Positions 1 to 6,121 of a stretch of DNA of 10,201 nt are shown piece by piece. Numbering within the stretch: the first letter of the stretch is position 1; every line of letters begins with the position of its first letter. The notes under the pieces are model-generated. The model was given only the letters and a program-made list of their open reading frames with translations. It ran no database searches and was not told the origin of the DNA. The stretch comes from JACKOD01 sp041591635 (GTDB taxonomy: Bacteria > Pseudomonadota > Gammaproteobacteria > Pseudomonadales > Oleiphilaceae), in NCBI GenBank assembly GCA_041591635.1, contig JBFHRO010000116.1, forward strand, positions 1 through 10,201. Reading direction: 5' to 3'. Position numbers and translations under genes: made by a program.

Positions 1-409
1 CACCTGGGGCAACCTTTTCGATGGGGGATGTCAGCGGTGTGTCGATAGGACCTTTGCCATCAATAGGATTTCCCAGTGCATCGACCACGCGACCCAGAAG
101 TTGTTCCCCAACGGGAACTTCAAGAATACGGCCGGTACAACGCACTTTCTGACCTTCGGCCAGACCGTTGTACTCGCCCAATACCACCAGACCAACAGAA
201 TCACGCTCAAGGTTGAGCGCCATTCCGTACACGCCTGTTTCGAACTCGACCATCTCGCCGTACATAACATCGGCGAGACCGTGTACCAGTACGATACCAT
301 CTGACACGCTAACGATAGTTCCTTCGTTACGTGCCTCTGAAGACACATCCAGTTTTTCGATGCGCTTCTTGATGATGTCACTGATCTCAGATGGATTCAG
401 TTGCTGCAT
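1..409 (-). CDS. atpA: ATP synthase F1 subunit alpha, N-terminal part (3' end outside window)
   Basis: Alpha subunit of the F1 catalytic head, which forms the alpha3-beta3 hexamer and carries the non-catalytic nucleotide sites. About 136 codons are visible, from an ATG at 407-409 (MQQLNPSEIS) to EKVAPG at the window edge, roughly the first quarter of a protein usually near 510 residues. The visible part is the N-terminal beta-barrel domain, with family blocks NEGTIVSVSDGIV, ALNLERDSVG, CTGRILEVPVG and NPIDGKGP. The Walker A loop (about residue 170) lies beyond the edge. The start is supported by the GAGGA stretch just upstream and by the usual N-terminus (MQxLNxxEIS). It is the last gene visible in the atp operon, 32 nt after atpH. 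atpG, atpD and atpC would be expected next. The identification is secure; the gene is cut by the window boundary, not broken. Confidence 0.97.
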   Translation of the reverse strand, partial: MQQLNPSEISDIIKKRIEKLDVSSEARNEGTIVSVSDGIVLVHGLADVMYGEMVEFETGVYGMALNLERDSVGLVVLGEYNGLAEGQKVRCTGRILEVPVGEQLLGRVVDALGNPIDGKGPIDTPLTSPIEKVAPG

Positions 410-441
410 GCCTATAATCCTCTAACCCAAAAATCTGCTGC

Positions 442-978
442 CTAGGATTTCATTGACTCGGCTAACTTTGCGAGCTTGCCACGTACTGACGCGTCAATAA
501 TCAGGTCCTCCGTACGCACGATCACACCACCCAACAAGGCTTTGTTGGTTGTTGCCGATACGTTGACCTGACGCTCAAGCTTCTTGCTCAGCGCAGTTGC
601 CAGTTTCTCCTGCTGCTCGGCAGTCAGTTCAAACGCGCTTTCAACGGCGACATCGACTGAACGCTCCAGCTGGGCCTTAAATTGCTCGAACAACCGTGCA
701 ATCTCTGCGATCACATTCAAGCGTTTATGAGAAGCTAGCGCTTGAATAAAGCGTTGGCCTTCTTCACTGAGCTTATCGTCACAGACGGAAACGAACGCGT
801 CGGCCTTTTGCACACTGGTCAATGCAGGATTGTCCAGCATCACTTTCATTCTTTCATCGGCGGCCACCGCTGCACAAAACCCCAACATCTCTGACCACTG
901 CGTCAGTTGATTCAGACCCTGCGCTGCTTCGAAGGCCGCCTTGGCATATGGCCTGGCCACCGTTGTCAACTCTGCCAT
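442..978 (-). CDS. atpH: ATP synthase F1 subunit delta
   Basis: Delta subunit (OSCP homologue), part of the peripheral stator that ties the top of the F1 head to the b-subunit dimer. The protein is 178 residues, against 177 in E. coli. The N-terminus MAELTTVARPYAKAAFEAA is the typical helical opening of the family. The C-terminal part has the conserved pattern of a hydrophobic strand followed by GGVIVRTEDLIIDASVRGKL and a terminal helix. The ATG start is preceded by AAGAGG with good spacing. Only 9 nt separate it from the atpF stop and 32 nt from atpA, so it is translated within the operon, probably partly coupled to atpF. Nothing unusual is seen. Confidence 0.97.
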   Translation of the reverse strand: MAELTTVARPYAKAAFEAAQGLNQLTQWSEMLGFCAAVAADERMKVMLDNPALTSVQKADAFVSVCDDKLSEEGQRFIQALASHKRLNVIAEIARLFEQFKAQLERSVDVAVESAFELTAEQQEKLATALSKKLERQVNVSATTNKALLGGVIVRTEDLIIDASVRGKLAKLAESMKS

Positions 979-987
979 AAAAACCTC

Positions 988-1458
988 TTAAAGTTCAGCC
1001 GCGAACTTGTTCAGCATCTCGCTGTGCGCACTCGCATCGATAGAGGCTTCCAGAATCTTCTCGGCACCCGCGATAGCAAGTACGGCCACCTGGGCACGCA
1101 ATGCCTCGCGCGCTCGATTGGCTTCCTGCTCAATATCTGCTTGTGCGGCCGTTTTGAGACGCTCACCTTCCTTGATCGCCAGTTCTTTGGCCTCTTCAAT
1201 GATTTGGTTGGAGCGTTTGTTTGCCTGCTCGATCAATTCTGCAGCCTGTTGTTTTGCCTGGCGCAATTCCTGAGCCACCTTTTCCTGAGCCAGCTCAAGG
1301 TCACGTGACGCACGATCAGCGGCATCCAGTCCATCTGCAATTTTCTTTTGTCGCTCACGCAGGGCTTCCATAATCGGCGGCCATACGTATTTCATACAGA
1401 AAACGACAAAAATGAAGAACGCGATGGCTTGACCAATCATTGTCAAATTAATGTTCAC
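988..1458 (-). CDS. atpF: ATP synthase Fo subunit b
   Basis: Subunit b of the Fo sector. A homodimer forms the peripheral stalk linking the membrane a subunit to delta/F1. It has 156 residues, the same as E. coli. One N-terminal membrane helix (about residues 5-27, IGQAIAFFIFVVFCMKYVW) is followed by PPIMEALRERQKKIADGL, the conserved membrane-exit segment. A long charged, Ala/Glu/Lys/Arg-rich helix up to about residue 140 forms the right-handed coiled coil. The start is a GTG at 1456-1458 with GAGAGG seven nucleotides upstream; MNINLTMIGQAIAFF is the normal family start. It lies 65 nt downstream of atpE, a gap containing an inverted repeat, and 9 nt upstream of atpH. Confidence 0.97.
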   Translation of the reverse strand: MNINLTMIGQAIAFFIFVVFCMKYVWPPIMEALRERQKKIADGLDAADRASRDLELAQEKVAQELRQAKQQAAELIEQANKRSNQIIEEAKELAIKEGERLKTAAQADIEQEANRAREALRAQVAVLAIAGAEKILEASIDASAHSEMLNKFAAEL

Positions 1459-1480
1459 GTCTACACCTCTCGCCCATTAT

Positions 1481-1511
1481 TAAGTAAAAACCGATAGCTA
1501 TGACTTACTTA
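1481..1511 (-). repeat. Inverted repeat between atpE and atpF
   Basis: TAAGTAA at 1481-1487 and TTACTTA at 1505-1511 are perfect 7-nt inverted arms around a 17-nt loop. The loop itself contains the 8-bp palindrome ATAGCTAT (1494-1501). In the atp mRNA this could form a weak A/U-rich stem just after the atpE stop. There is no U-tract and little GC, so it is not a terminator. A role as an mRNA processing or stability element that sets c-subunit output apart from the downstream genes is inference only. Confidence 0.4.
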
Positions 1512-1523
1512 GATAACAGCGAA

Positions 1524-1787
1524 TTAACCAGCAACCGGAACCTGGCTCAGGAACGGGTTTGCAAAGGTGAAGAACAGGGCGATACCAACACCGATCATGG
1601 TTACGGCGTCAAGCAGACCTGCCACGATGAACATTTTTACCTGCAACATAGGAACCATCTCTGGTTGACGGGCGGCACCTTCAAGAAATTTACCACCAAG
1701 CAAACCAAAGCCAATCGCGGTACCCAGGGCACCCATACCAATCAGCAGAGACACAGCAATTGCGGTCATACCAACTACAGTTTCCAT
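1524..1787 (-). CDS. atpE: ATP synthase Fo subunit c (H+-coupled type)
   Basis: Proteolipid subunit c, which forms the rotating ring of Fo in the cytoplasmic membrane. It has 87 residues from the ATG at 1785-1787 (METVVGMTAIAVS). An in-frame ATG four codons further upstream (1799) was not chosen because the GGGAG Shine-Dalgarno sequence lies between the two ATGs. It shows the two-helix hairpin: helix 1 about residues 5-32, the polar loop with invariant Arg40-Gln41-Pro42, and helix 2 about 50-80. The ion-binding carboxylate is Asp60 in GLLDAVTMI, equivalent to E. coli Asp61. The Glu-plus-Ser/Thr and helix-1 Gln pattern of Na+-binding rings is absent, so H+ coupling is likely. The gene lies between atpB and atpF and is preceded by an unusual G-free leader in the mRNA. 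Confidence 0.97.
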   Translation of the reverse strand: METVVGMTAIAVSLLIGMGALGTAIGFGLLGGKFLEGAARQPEMVPMLQVKMFIVAGLLDAVTMIGVGIALFFTFANPFLSQVPVAG

Positions 1788-1805
1788 CTTTACTCCCAAG
1801 ATTAC

Positions 1806-1842
1806 AGTTAAGTTAAGGTTTAGGTTAAGGTTTGGTTTATTG
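1806..1842 (-). promoter_or_regulatory. G-free, tandem-repeat leader upstream of atpE (possible translational enhancer)
   Basis: This is the gap between the atpB stop and the atpE ribosome-binding site. On the plus strand 1806-1842 contains no C, so the mRNA has 37 consecutive nucleotides without G. Inside it is a 12-bp tandem repeat (1812-1823 and 1824-1835, GTTAAGGTTTAG / GTTAAGGTTTGG, 11 of 12 identical) with a partial third copy at 1807-1811. The mRNA sense reads as CUUAAC-type repeats ending UUAACUG before GGGAG. E. coli atpE is known to have an unstructured enhancer upstream of its ribosome-binding site that raises c-subunit synthesis. The same role here is inference from position and composition. 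Confidence 0.45.
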
Positions 1843-1855
1843 CTCTGTTTTCTAT

Positions 1856-2686
1856 TTAGTGATCTTCATGCGCCATGCTCAGGTACACGATCGTCAGCAT
1901 CATGAAAATAAATGCCTGCAGCGTGATAACCAGAATGTGGAAGATCGCCCAGGGCACCGACAGCGTCCATTGTGCCCATAACGGCAGCAGTGCGATCAGA
2001 ATGAAAATCAGTTCACCAGCATACAAGTTTCCAAACAAACGCAGTGCGAGAGAAATTGGCTTGGCGATCAGGCCTACGCCTTCCAGCAACAAGTTAAATG
2101 GAATCATCCATTTTCCAAAAGGCTGCAGCGTGAGTTCGCCTACAAATCCGCCAACACCCTTGACTTTGATACTGTAGTAGATAATGAGGGCGAATACCGA
2201 CAGCGACATACCCAAGGTCGCATTAACATCGGTAGTCGGCACCACCTTGAAATTCAGGTGGTCATTGCCGGTGATGATCTGTGCCAGTCTTGGAAGAAAA
2301 TCGACGGGGATCAAGTCCATGGTATTCATCAGGAATACCCAGCAGAAAATGGTAAGTGCCAGTGGCGCAATGACTGCGTTTTTTCCGTGAAAGGTTTCTT
2401 TTACGCTGTTGTCCACGAATTCGACCATGACTTCAACGAAGTTCTGCAATCCGCCAGGTACACCTGTGGTTGCTTTTTTGGCAGCCTTGCTGAACAGCCA
2501 AATGAACAGGGTGCCCAATGCGATTGACCAGCCCATGGTGTCGAGGTGAATGGCCCAAAATCCCATTTCCTGAGCTTCTTTGGCTGAATTCGCAATCATC
2601 CAGCCATGCTCGGGATGGTTACCAAAGGTGAGATTCTGAAGATGATGCTGTATATAGGATGATGCGGTGAGGGTTTCGCCTGCCAT
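1856..2686 (-). CDS. atpB: ATP synthase Fo subunit a
   Basis: Subunit a, the membrane stator that provides the two proton half-channels next to the c ring. It has 276 residues from the ATG at 2684-2686 (MAGETLTASSYIQHHLQNLTFG, the usual opening in Pseudomonas-like proteins). A TTG two codons earlier (2690-2692) could extend it to 278, but it abuts the GAGAA ribosome-binding sequence, so the ATG is preferred. It shows five to six membrane helices. The key helix carries the essential Arg at about residue 216 in SLALRLFGNLYAGE (E. coli Arg210), and a second conserved polar helix is near the C-terminus (LQAFIFMMLTIVYL). It also has the family block MNTMDLIPVDFLP. It starts 16 nt after the atpI stop. 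Confidence 0.97.
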   Translation of the reverse strand: MAGETLTASSYIQHHLQNLTFGNHPEHGWMIANSAKEAQEMGFWAIHLDTMGWSIALGTLFIWLFSKAAKKATTGVPGGLQNFVEVMVEFVDNSVKETFHGKNAVIAPLALTIFCWVFLMNTMDLIPVDFLPRLAQIITGNDHLNFKVVPTTDVNATLGMSLSVFALIIYYSIKVKGVGGFVGELTLQPFGKWMIPFNLLLEGVGLIAKPISLALRLFGNLYAGELIFILIALLPLWAQWTLSVPWAIFHILVITLQAFIFMMLTIVYLSMAHEDH

Positions 2687-2702
2687 GTTCAATTCTCAAA
2701 CT

Positions 2703-3104
2703 CTATTTCCGCAAGGATCGCCGATTCAAAAGCAAATGTGCCGACCAGTTCGTCATTTGCAAAACCATGTATGCACCGAAAAAAACCAGTATATTCAGCG
2801 GCTTTACCATGACAAAGACCAGGCTGAAAAGTACAGCGGTCATTACCAGTTTGACTGCTTCGCCCTTGTACAGGGAGTTTACAATTTGATGTGCCGCACG
2901 AGCTCCGCTAAAAGTAAAAGCTTTGATGGCAAAGTAGGTGTTTGGAATGATAAAAACCAATGAACCCAAGGCTGCAGAATAGGCTGCAATCCAATCTATT
3001 GCCAGTGACAAACCACTTAATAACAATGCAGCTCCCACTTGCAACGCTATCAAGCGAGCTAGCGGTGGACCTTTGATGGTTGATGCTCTGCGCGTACTTG
3101 TCAT
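2703..3104 (-). CDS. atpI: ATP synthase assembly protein I
   Basis: First gene of the atp operon. AtpI is a small non-stoichiometric membrane protein that helps assemble the c ring in some bacteria and is dispensable in others. The protein has 133 residues, in the family range (E. coli 126). It shows four predicted membrane helices: about 18-36, 42-62 (with IIPNTYFAIKAF, the conserved Pro-Asn-rich block), 83-101 and 105-122. It has a positively charged N-terminus and a basic C-terminus (NRRSLRK). The ATG at 3102-3104 is the first possible start because an in-frame TAA immediately precedes it. Its AGGT ribosome-binding sequence is close to the ATG, suggesting modest translation. The promoter lies about 230 nt upstream, leaving a long leader. 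Confidence 0.93.
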   Translation of the reverse strand: MTSTRRASTIKGPPLARLIALQVGAALLLSGLSLAIDWIAAYSAALGSLVFIIPNTYFAIKAFTFSGARAAHQIVNSLYKGEAVKLVMTAVLFSLVFVMVKPLNILVFFGAYMVLQMTNWSAHLLLNRRSLRK

Positions 3105-3327
3105 TTACCTGTGAAATAACCCATTGCCTTAGATTACTGCGTTTTTGTTCGTGCTTGTCGTTTTTGGTACTGCGGTAAACGACATCCAAAACTGCAATCT
3201 TCAAACGAGGTAAATCATTCGCGTACGCCAGTATTCGGTAACCGAACATGATCTGCCAAAAACAGGAAAACCGGCTTAGCTGAGCCTTTACAATTTGCTG
3301 AGGGCCCTCTGGGCGCCACATCAAGCG
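3105..3327 (-). promoter_or_regulatory. Long untranslated leader of the atp operon
   Basis: From the predicted transcription start near 3327 to the atpI ATG there are about 220 nt with no convincing gene. Symmetric elements seen in the transcript are GAGGGCCCTC (3300-3309, perfect 10-bp palindrome), TTCGGTAACCGAA (3234-3246, perfect 13-bp odd palindrome, able to form a 5-bp stem with a 3-nt loop), and GGCT...AGCC arms just downstream of the first. Two direct copies of CGTTTTTG (3140-3147 and 3159-3166, plus strand) lie close to the atpI start. I see no known riboswitch and no intrinsic terminator. Whether the leader regulates translation of atpI/atpB is unknown. Confidence 0.45.
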
Positions 3328-3333
3328 CGGCAA

Positions 3334-3362
3334 ATTATAGGGATTTAATCCCTGGCGTTCAA
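3334..3362 (-). promoter_or_regulatory. Sigma70-type promoter of the atp operon
   Basis: On the minus strand TTGAAC (3357-3362, 4 of 6 to the -35 consensus) is followed after exactly 17 bp by TATAAT (3334-3339, 6 of 6 to the -10 consensus). Transcription would start near 3327 and run into atpI. The position fits: it lies in the gene-free interval between parB and atpI, in the right orientation. A weaker alternative further upstream (TTGTTT at 3480-3485, 17 bp, GATAAC at 3457-3462) could be a second promoter. Confidence 0.7.
3340..3352. promoter_or_regulatory. 13-bp palindrome within the atp promoter spacer
   Basis: GGGATTTAATCCC (plus strand) is a perfect odd palindrome (GGGATT / AATCCC arms around one base). 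It fills 13 of the 17 bp between the -35 and -10 boxes of the atp promoter, directly abutting the -10. A dimeric repressor or a spacer-twisting regulator could bind here. No family-specific operator was recognised, so function is inference. Confidence 0.4.
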
Positions 3363-3432
3363 CCAAAACCGCGCCAGATAGGGGATCAATATTACCCATG
3401 AGAAGTCGATGTGCGCTCTTGGCAGGCCAGAA

Positions 3433-3451
3433 TTTACACAACTTGTGTCAA
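3433..3451. promoter_or_regulatory. 19-bp near-perfect palindrome upstream of the atp promoter
   Basis: TTTACACAACTTGTGTCAA has 8 of 9 base pairs matched around a central C at 3442, with an uninterrupted ACACAA-C-TTGTGT core. It lies about 70 bp upstream of the -35 box of the atp promoter, centred at roughly -115 from the predicted start. It has the size and symmetry of a binding site for a dimeric regulator, but matches no consensus I can name. Confidence 0.4.
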
Positions 3452-3503
3452 CAAATGTTATCGGCATCTAGATATAGTAAAACAATCGTTTTAAACATTT
3501 GTT
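3450..3503. repeat. AT-rich inverted repeats in the parB-atpI interval
   Basis: AACAAATGTT (3450-3459) is repeated inverted as AACATTTGTT (3494-3503) 34 nt away. Between them TAAAAC (3478-3483) and GTTTTA (3488-3493) form a second inverted pair around AATC. The segment is markedly A+T-rich compared with the flanking genes, as is common upstream of strong promoters (UP-element-like or bendable DNA). The rest of the interval from here to the parB stop at 3612 shows no gene, and no intrinsic terminator for parB was found. Confidence 0.35.
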
Positions 3504-3611
3504 AGATCTTTTTGTAATCAATAATGGACCCGGTTCAAACTAATTCGTGCCTGCCCCTGTAATCCATGCATAGCTCGACTGCGATACAGCACAGGCGGCC
3601 AGCGTCCAGTG

Positions 3612-4478
3612 CTATTGAATGTGGGAAAGAATGCCTTCGAGTTCGTCGAGATCGTTGTACTGAATAACCAGCGTACCTTTGCCTTTGCTGCCGTGATTGA
3701 TGCTTACTTTCGCACCAATGCGTTCGGCCAGTGTTTCTTGCAGGCTTCGGATATCAGGATCCAGCGTTCTGGGTTTTGCCATTGGCTCAGGCGGGTGTTC
3801 CTGTAGCTTGCGCACCAAGGCTTCTGTCTGGCGCACCGAAAGCTGCTTGCTTACGACTTGCCGGGCAACCTCAAGCTGCTGTGCCGCACTGAGCGTCAGC
3901 ATGGCCCGGCCATGGCCCATTTCCAGATCGCCGTGTTCCAGCATGGTTTTAACCTCGTCGCTCAAGCTTATCAGGCGCAAAAGGTTGGTGATGGTGGTTC
4001 GCGATTTACCCACCGCATTGGCAACTTCTTCGTGGGTCAGGGAAAAATCGTCTTTCAACCGATTGAGCGCGAGCGCTTCCTCCATGGCATTGAGGTCTTC
4101 GCGCTGGATGTTTTCGATCAGCGCCATCGCAACGGCGGCCTCATCGGCGACCTCGCGAATAATGGCCGGTACTCGATCCAGCATCGCGAGCTGGGCCGCT
4201 CGCCAGCGCCGCTCGCCGGCAATGATTTCATATTTGCCCTCACCGATGGGTCGCACCACTATGGGCTGCATGATGCCTTGCTGGCGAATCGAGTTGGCGA
4301 GATCTTCCAGTGCCTGGGGGTCCATGTCGCGCCTTGGCTGGTATTTACCGCGCTGGATCACCTCCACCGGCAAATCACGCATTTCGCCATCCTGCGTTTT
4401 TTCAGACGACTGCATGCTGGCTCTGGAGCCTGCCAGCAACGCGCCCAAGCCTCTTTCGCCCAATCCACGCTTTTTCAC
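3612..4478 (-). CDS. parB: Chromosome partitioning protein ParB (CTP-dependent parS-binding clamp)
   Basis: Binds parS centromere sites, loads as a CTP-gated sliding clamp and stimulates ParA to segregate new origins. It has 288 residues, typical of chromosomal ParB/Spo0J. Seen in order: an N-terminal ParA-contact motif (KKRGLGERGLGALL, residues 2-15); the ParB N-domain with the CTP-binding boxes GERRWRAA (88-95) and ENIQREDLN (122-130); a helix-turn-helix for parS recognition around 146-170 (SLTHEEVANAVGKSRTTI); and a C-terminal dimerisation region ending YNDLDELEGILSHI. The start is GTG at 4476-4478 with AAGGA upstream; the conserved N-terminus supports it. It lies 69 nt downstream of parA and is probably co-transcribed. 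No parS site was found in the window; such sites are usually scattered near oriC. Confidence 0.96.
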   Translation of the reverse strand: MKKRGLGERGLGALLAGSRASMQSSEKTQDGEMRDLPVEVIQRGKYQPRRDMDPQALEDLANSIRQQGIMQPIVVRPIGEGKYEIIAGERRWRAAQLAMLDRVPAIIREVADEAAVAMALIENIQREDLNAMEEALALNRLKDDFSLTHEEVANAVGKSRTTITNLLRLISLSDEVKTMLEHGDLEMGHGRAMLTLSAAQQLEVARQVVSKQLSVRQTEALVRKLQEHPPEPMAKPRTLDPDIRSLQETLAERIGAKVSINHGSKGKGTLVIQYNDLDELEGILSHIQ

Positions 4479-4547
4479 CTTGGTATTTCCTTGTCTCTCA
4501 TTGATCTTTAGACAGGTCGTTGACCCTCGTTAAACAGGCCTGACAGC

Positions 4548-5342
4548 TTATGCTGTTGCCGGCGTCTTCTTTCTGCCCGTTTTGTTTTTACGCACGATTT
4601 CACCTGCCAGTGCAAGATATGAAATGGCGCCTTTGGAGGTCTTGTCGTACTTCAAAACCGGCACACCGTGACTGGGTGCTTCCGCCAGCCTGACATTGCG
4701 GGGAATGACCGATCCATAAACCTTGTCGGGGAAATACTCCTGCAACTGTGCGGAAACATCCATGGTCAGGCTGTTGCGGGGGTCGTACATGGTTCTGAGA
4801 ATACCTTCGACCTCCAGCGCCGGATTGATGGTTTCTCTGATTTGATCGATGGTATTCATCAATGCCGCCAGGCCTTCGAGGGCGTAGTACTCACACTGCA
4901 TGGGAATAAACACCGAATCGGCCGCCGACAAGGCATTTACCGTGAGCATGTTAAGCGAGGGCGGACAATCAATAAGAATGTAGTCGTAGTTGTCGCGAAC
5001 GCGATTAAGGGCCAGACGCATACGATGTTCCCGGCCAATTTCGTTCAGCAGCTCAACCTCTGCGGCGGTGACATCGCCATTGGATGGCAGCACATCGTAG
5101 CCAGCGGCCTGCGCCGTAACTATCACATTTTCAATGGGGGCTTTTTTGGTCAGTACGTCGTAAATGGAGCGAGACAAGGCATTTTTATCAACACCGGAAC
5201 CCATGGTGGCGTTCCCTTGCGGATCAATATCCACCAGCAGTACCCGGCGTTTCATTGCGGCCAGCGATGCCGCCAGATTAACGCATGTTGTGGTCTTTCC
5301 CACTCCACCTTTTTGATTGGTAACGGCAAAAATACGTGCCAT
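4548..5342 (-). CDS. parA: Chromosome partitioning ATPase ParA (Soj family)
   Basis: Deviant Walker ATPase that binds DNA non-specifically as an ATP dimer and pulls ParB-parS complexes. It has 264 residues and no N-terminal DNA-binding extension, so it is the short chromosomal type, not the plasmid P1 type. Motifs seen: deviant Walker A KGGVGKTT at 11-18 with signature Lys11; A' box DIDPQGNAT at 38-46 with catalytic Asp40; Walker B ILIDCPPS at 122-129. The C-terminal block (RNVRLAEAPSHGVPVLKYD) is typical of the family. The basic tail KNKTGRKKTPATA is lineage-specific. The ATG at 5340-5342 has a strong CAGGAGAG ribosome-binding site. It is 70 nt downstream of rsmG and 69 nt upstream of parB. 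Confidence 0.96.
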   Translation of the reverse strand: MARIFAVTNQKGGVGKTTTCVNLAASLAAMKRRVLLVDIDPQGNATMGSGVDKNALSRSIYDVLTKKAPIENVIVTAQAAGYDVLPSNGDVTAAEVELLNEIGREHRMRLALNRVRDNYDYILIDCPPSLNMLTVNALSAADSVFIPMQCEYYALEGLAALMNTIDQIRETINPALEVEGILRTMYDPRNSLTMDVSAQLQEYFPDKVYGSVIPRNVRLAEAPSHGVPVLKYDKTSKGAISYLALAGEIVRKNKTGRKKTPATA

Positions 5343-5412
5343 GCGTTGCTCTCCTGAAAATATTGACGTCTTGTCTCATGATTACTGTCTATGGGAAAAC
5401 AGCAATGGTTTG

Positions 5413-6042
5413 TCACTGTGAAGGCGAGATGATAATTAAATGCCGCTCGCCTTCACAACCTGGCACATCAAGTCTGTGAGTTGCTTTTACTTCATAACCT
5501 TGGGGCAACTCGTCGATTTCAGCCTGAGGATACTGGCCTTTCATGGCGACGAACTCGCCTTGCGGTTGCAGCAGGTGACCCGTCCAGGTCACCATGTTGG
5601 TCAGGGATGAAAACGCCCGCGACACAATCTGATCAAATCCAGACAAAGGACAATGCTCGGCACGGCCGTAATATACCTCGACATTGTCAAGCCCCAATGC
5701 CATTTTTGCCTGTGTCAGAAACCGTACCTTTTTGCCATTGCTGTCAAGAAGTACAACGCGAAGCGAGGGTGCGCAGAGCGCGAGGGGTATGCCCGGCAAC
5801 CCAGGGCCGGTGCCTGCATCCAACACCCTGGGGCCATGGATATAGGGCACGATACTCAGGGAATCGAGCAGATGACGCGTCAGCATGCTTTCAGGGTCAC
5901 GCACCGCGGTAAGGTTGTAGGTCTGGTTCCACTTGACCAGCAGGGCAAGGTAATCCAGCAACTTGCGCCGGGTTAGCGGATCAATATCAACACCACACCG
6001 GGTTATTCCAGAAATTAACAGTGACTCGAGCCGTTCACTCAC
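5413..6042 (-). CDS. rsmG: 16S rRNA (guanine(527)-N7)-methyltransferase RsmG
   Basis: SAM-dependent enzyme, formerly GidB, that methylates N7 of G527 in the 530 loop of 16S rRNA; loss gives low-level streptomycin resistance in several bacteria. It has 209 residues (E. coli 207). A helical N-terminal region with LVKWNQTYNLTAVRDP (35-50) and RHLLDSLS (56-63) is followed by the SAM motif VLDAGTGPGLPGIPLAL (73-89). Further blocks are LLDSNGKKVRFL and the conserved IVSRAF. The GTG at 6040-6042 gives the normal N-terminus; AGGT lies about ten nucleotides upstream. It is 79 nt downstream of mnmG, the usual pairing. A bulged GC-rich hairpin sits in the gap before it. Confidence 0.96.
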   Translation of the reverse strand: MSERLESLLISGITRCGVDIDPLTRRKLLDYLALLVKWNQTYNLTAVRDPESMLTRHLLDSLSIVPYIHGPRVLDAGTGPGLPGIPLALCAPSLRVVLLDSNGKKVRFLTQAKMALGLDNVEVYYGRAEHCPLSGFDQIVSRAFSSLTNMVTWTGHLLQPQGEFVAMKGQYPQAEIDELPQGYEVKATHRLDVPGCEGERHLIIISPSQ

Positions 6043-6071
6043 AGGCGCTTACCTGATAATGGAGGTTAGTG

Positions 6072-6107
6072 AAACCGGGTTCGGCAGCTTTGCGCCGATA
6101 CCCGTTT
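6072..6107 (-). repeat. Strong hairpin between mnmG and rsmG
   Basis: On the plus strand AAACCGGGTTCGGC (6072-6085) and GCCGATACCCGTTT (6094-6107) pair over 13 bp with one bulged base on each side (AAAC, GGGT and TCGGC helices). The short loop AGCTTTGC can add two more GC pairs. It is the only strong hairpin I saw in the mnmG-parB unit. No U-tract follows in the transcript, so it is not a standard intrinsic terminator. An RNA processing or stabilising hairpin, or a leaky terminator, is possible. Confidence 0.55.
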
Positions 6108-6121
6108 AATGCAGACACGGA

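Noticed and set aside
1300..1309. GTCACGTGAC palindrome, and CACGTG also at 8937-8942 and 9912-9917, as possible parS sites
   Set aside because: Known parS is a 16-bp palindrome (TGTTTCACGTGAAACA type). Only the central bases match here, and all three lie inside coding sequence.
1788..1799. Upstream in-frame ATG extending AtpE by four residues
   Set aside because: The GGGAG ribosome-binding sequence would lie inside the extension, and the METVVGM start fits the family better.
2908..3441. Minus-strand open frame of 177 codons spanning the atp promoter, the leader and the 5' part of atpI
   Set aside because: It begins upstream of the predicted transcription start, overlaps atpI out of frame, has no ribosome-binding site and resembles no known family. 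A possible internal start (MWRPEGPQQ, near 3319) also lacks a ribosome-binding site.
3457..3485. TTGTTT-17-GATAAC as the main atp promoter
   Set aside because: Only 3 of 6 and 4 of 6 matches, and the promoter at 3334-3362 is much better. It is kept only as a possible secondary promoter.
3541..3611. Intrinsic terminator after parB
   Set aside because: Short complementary stretches such as GCCTGT/ACAGG occur, but with a long loop and no U-tract.
3697..4533. Long plus-strand open frames opposite parB, and others opposite parA, mnmG and the transporter
   Set aside because: These are antisense to well-identified genes, low in complexity or rich in Ser/Arg, and match no family. They arise from codon bias of the real genes.
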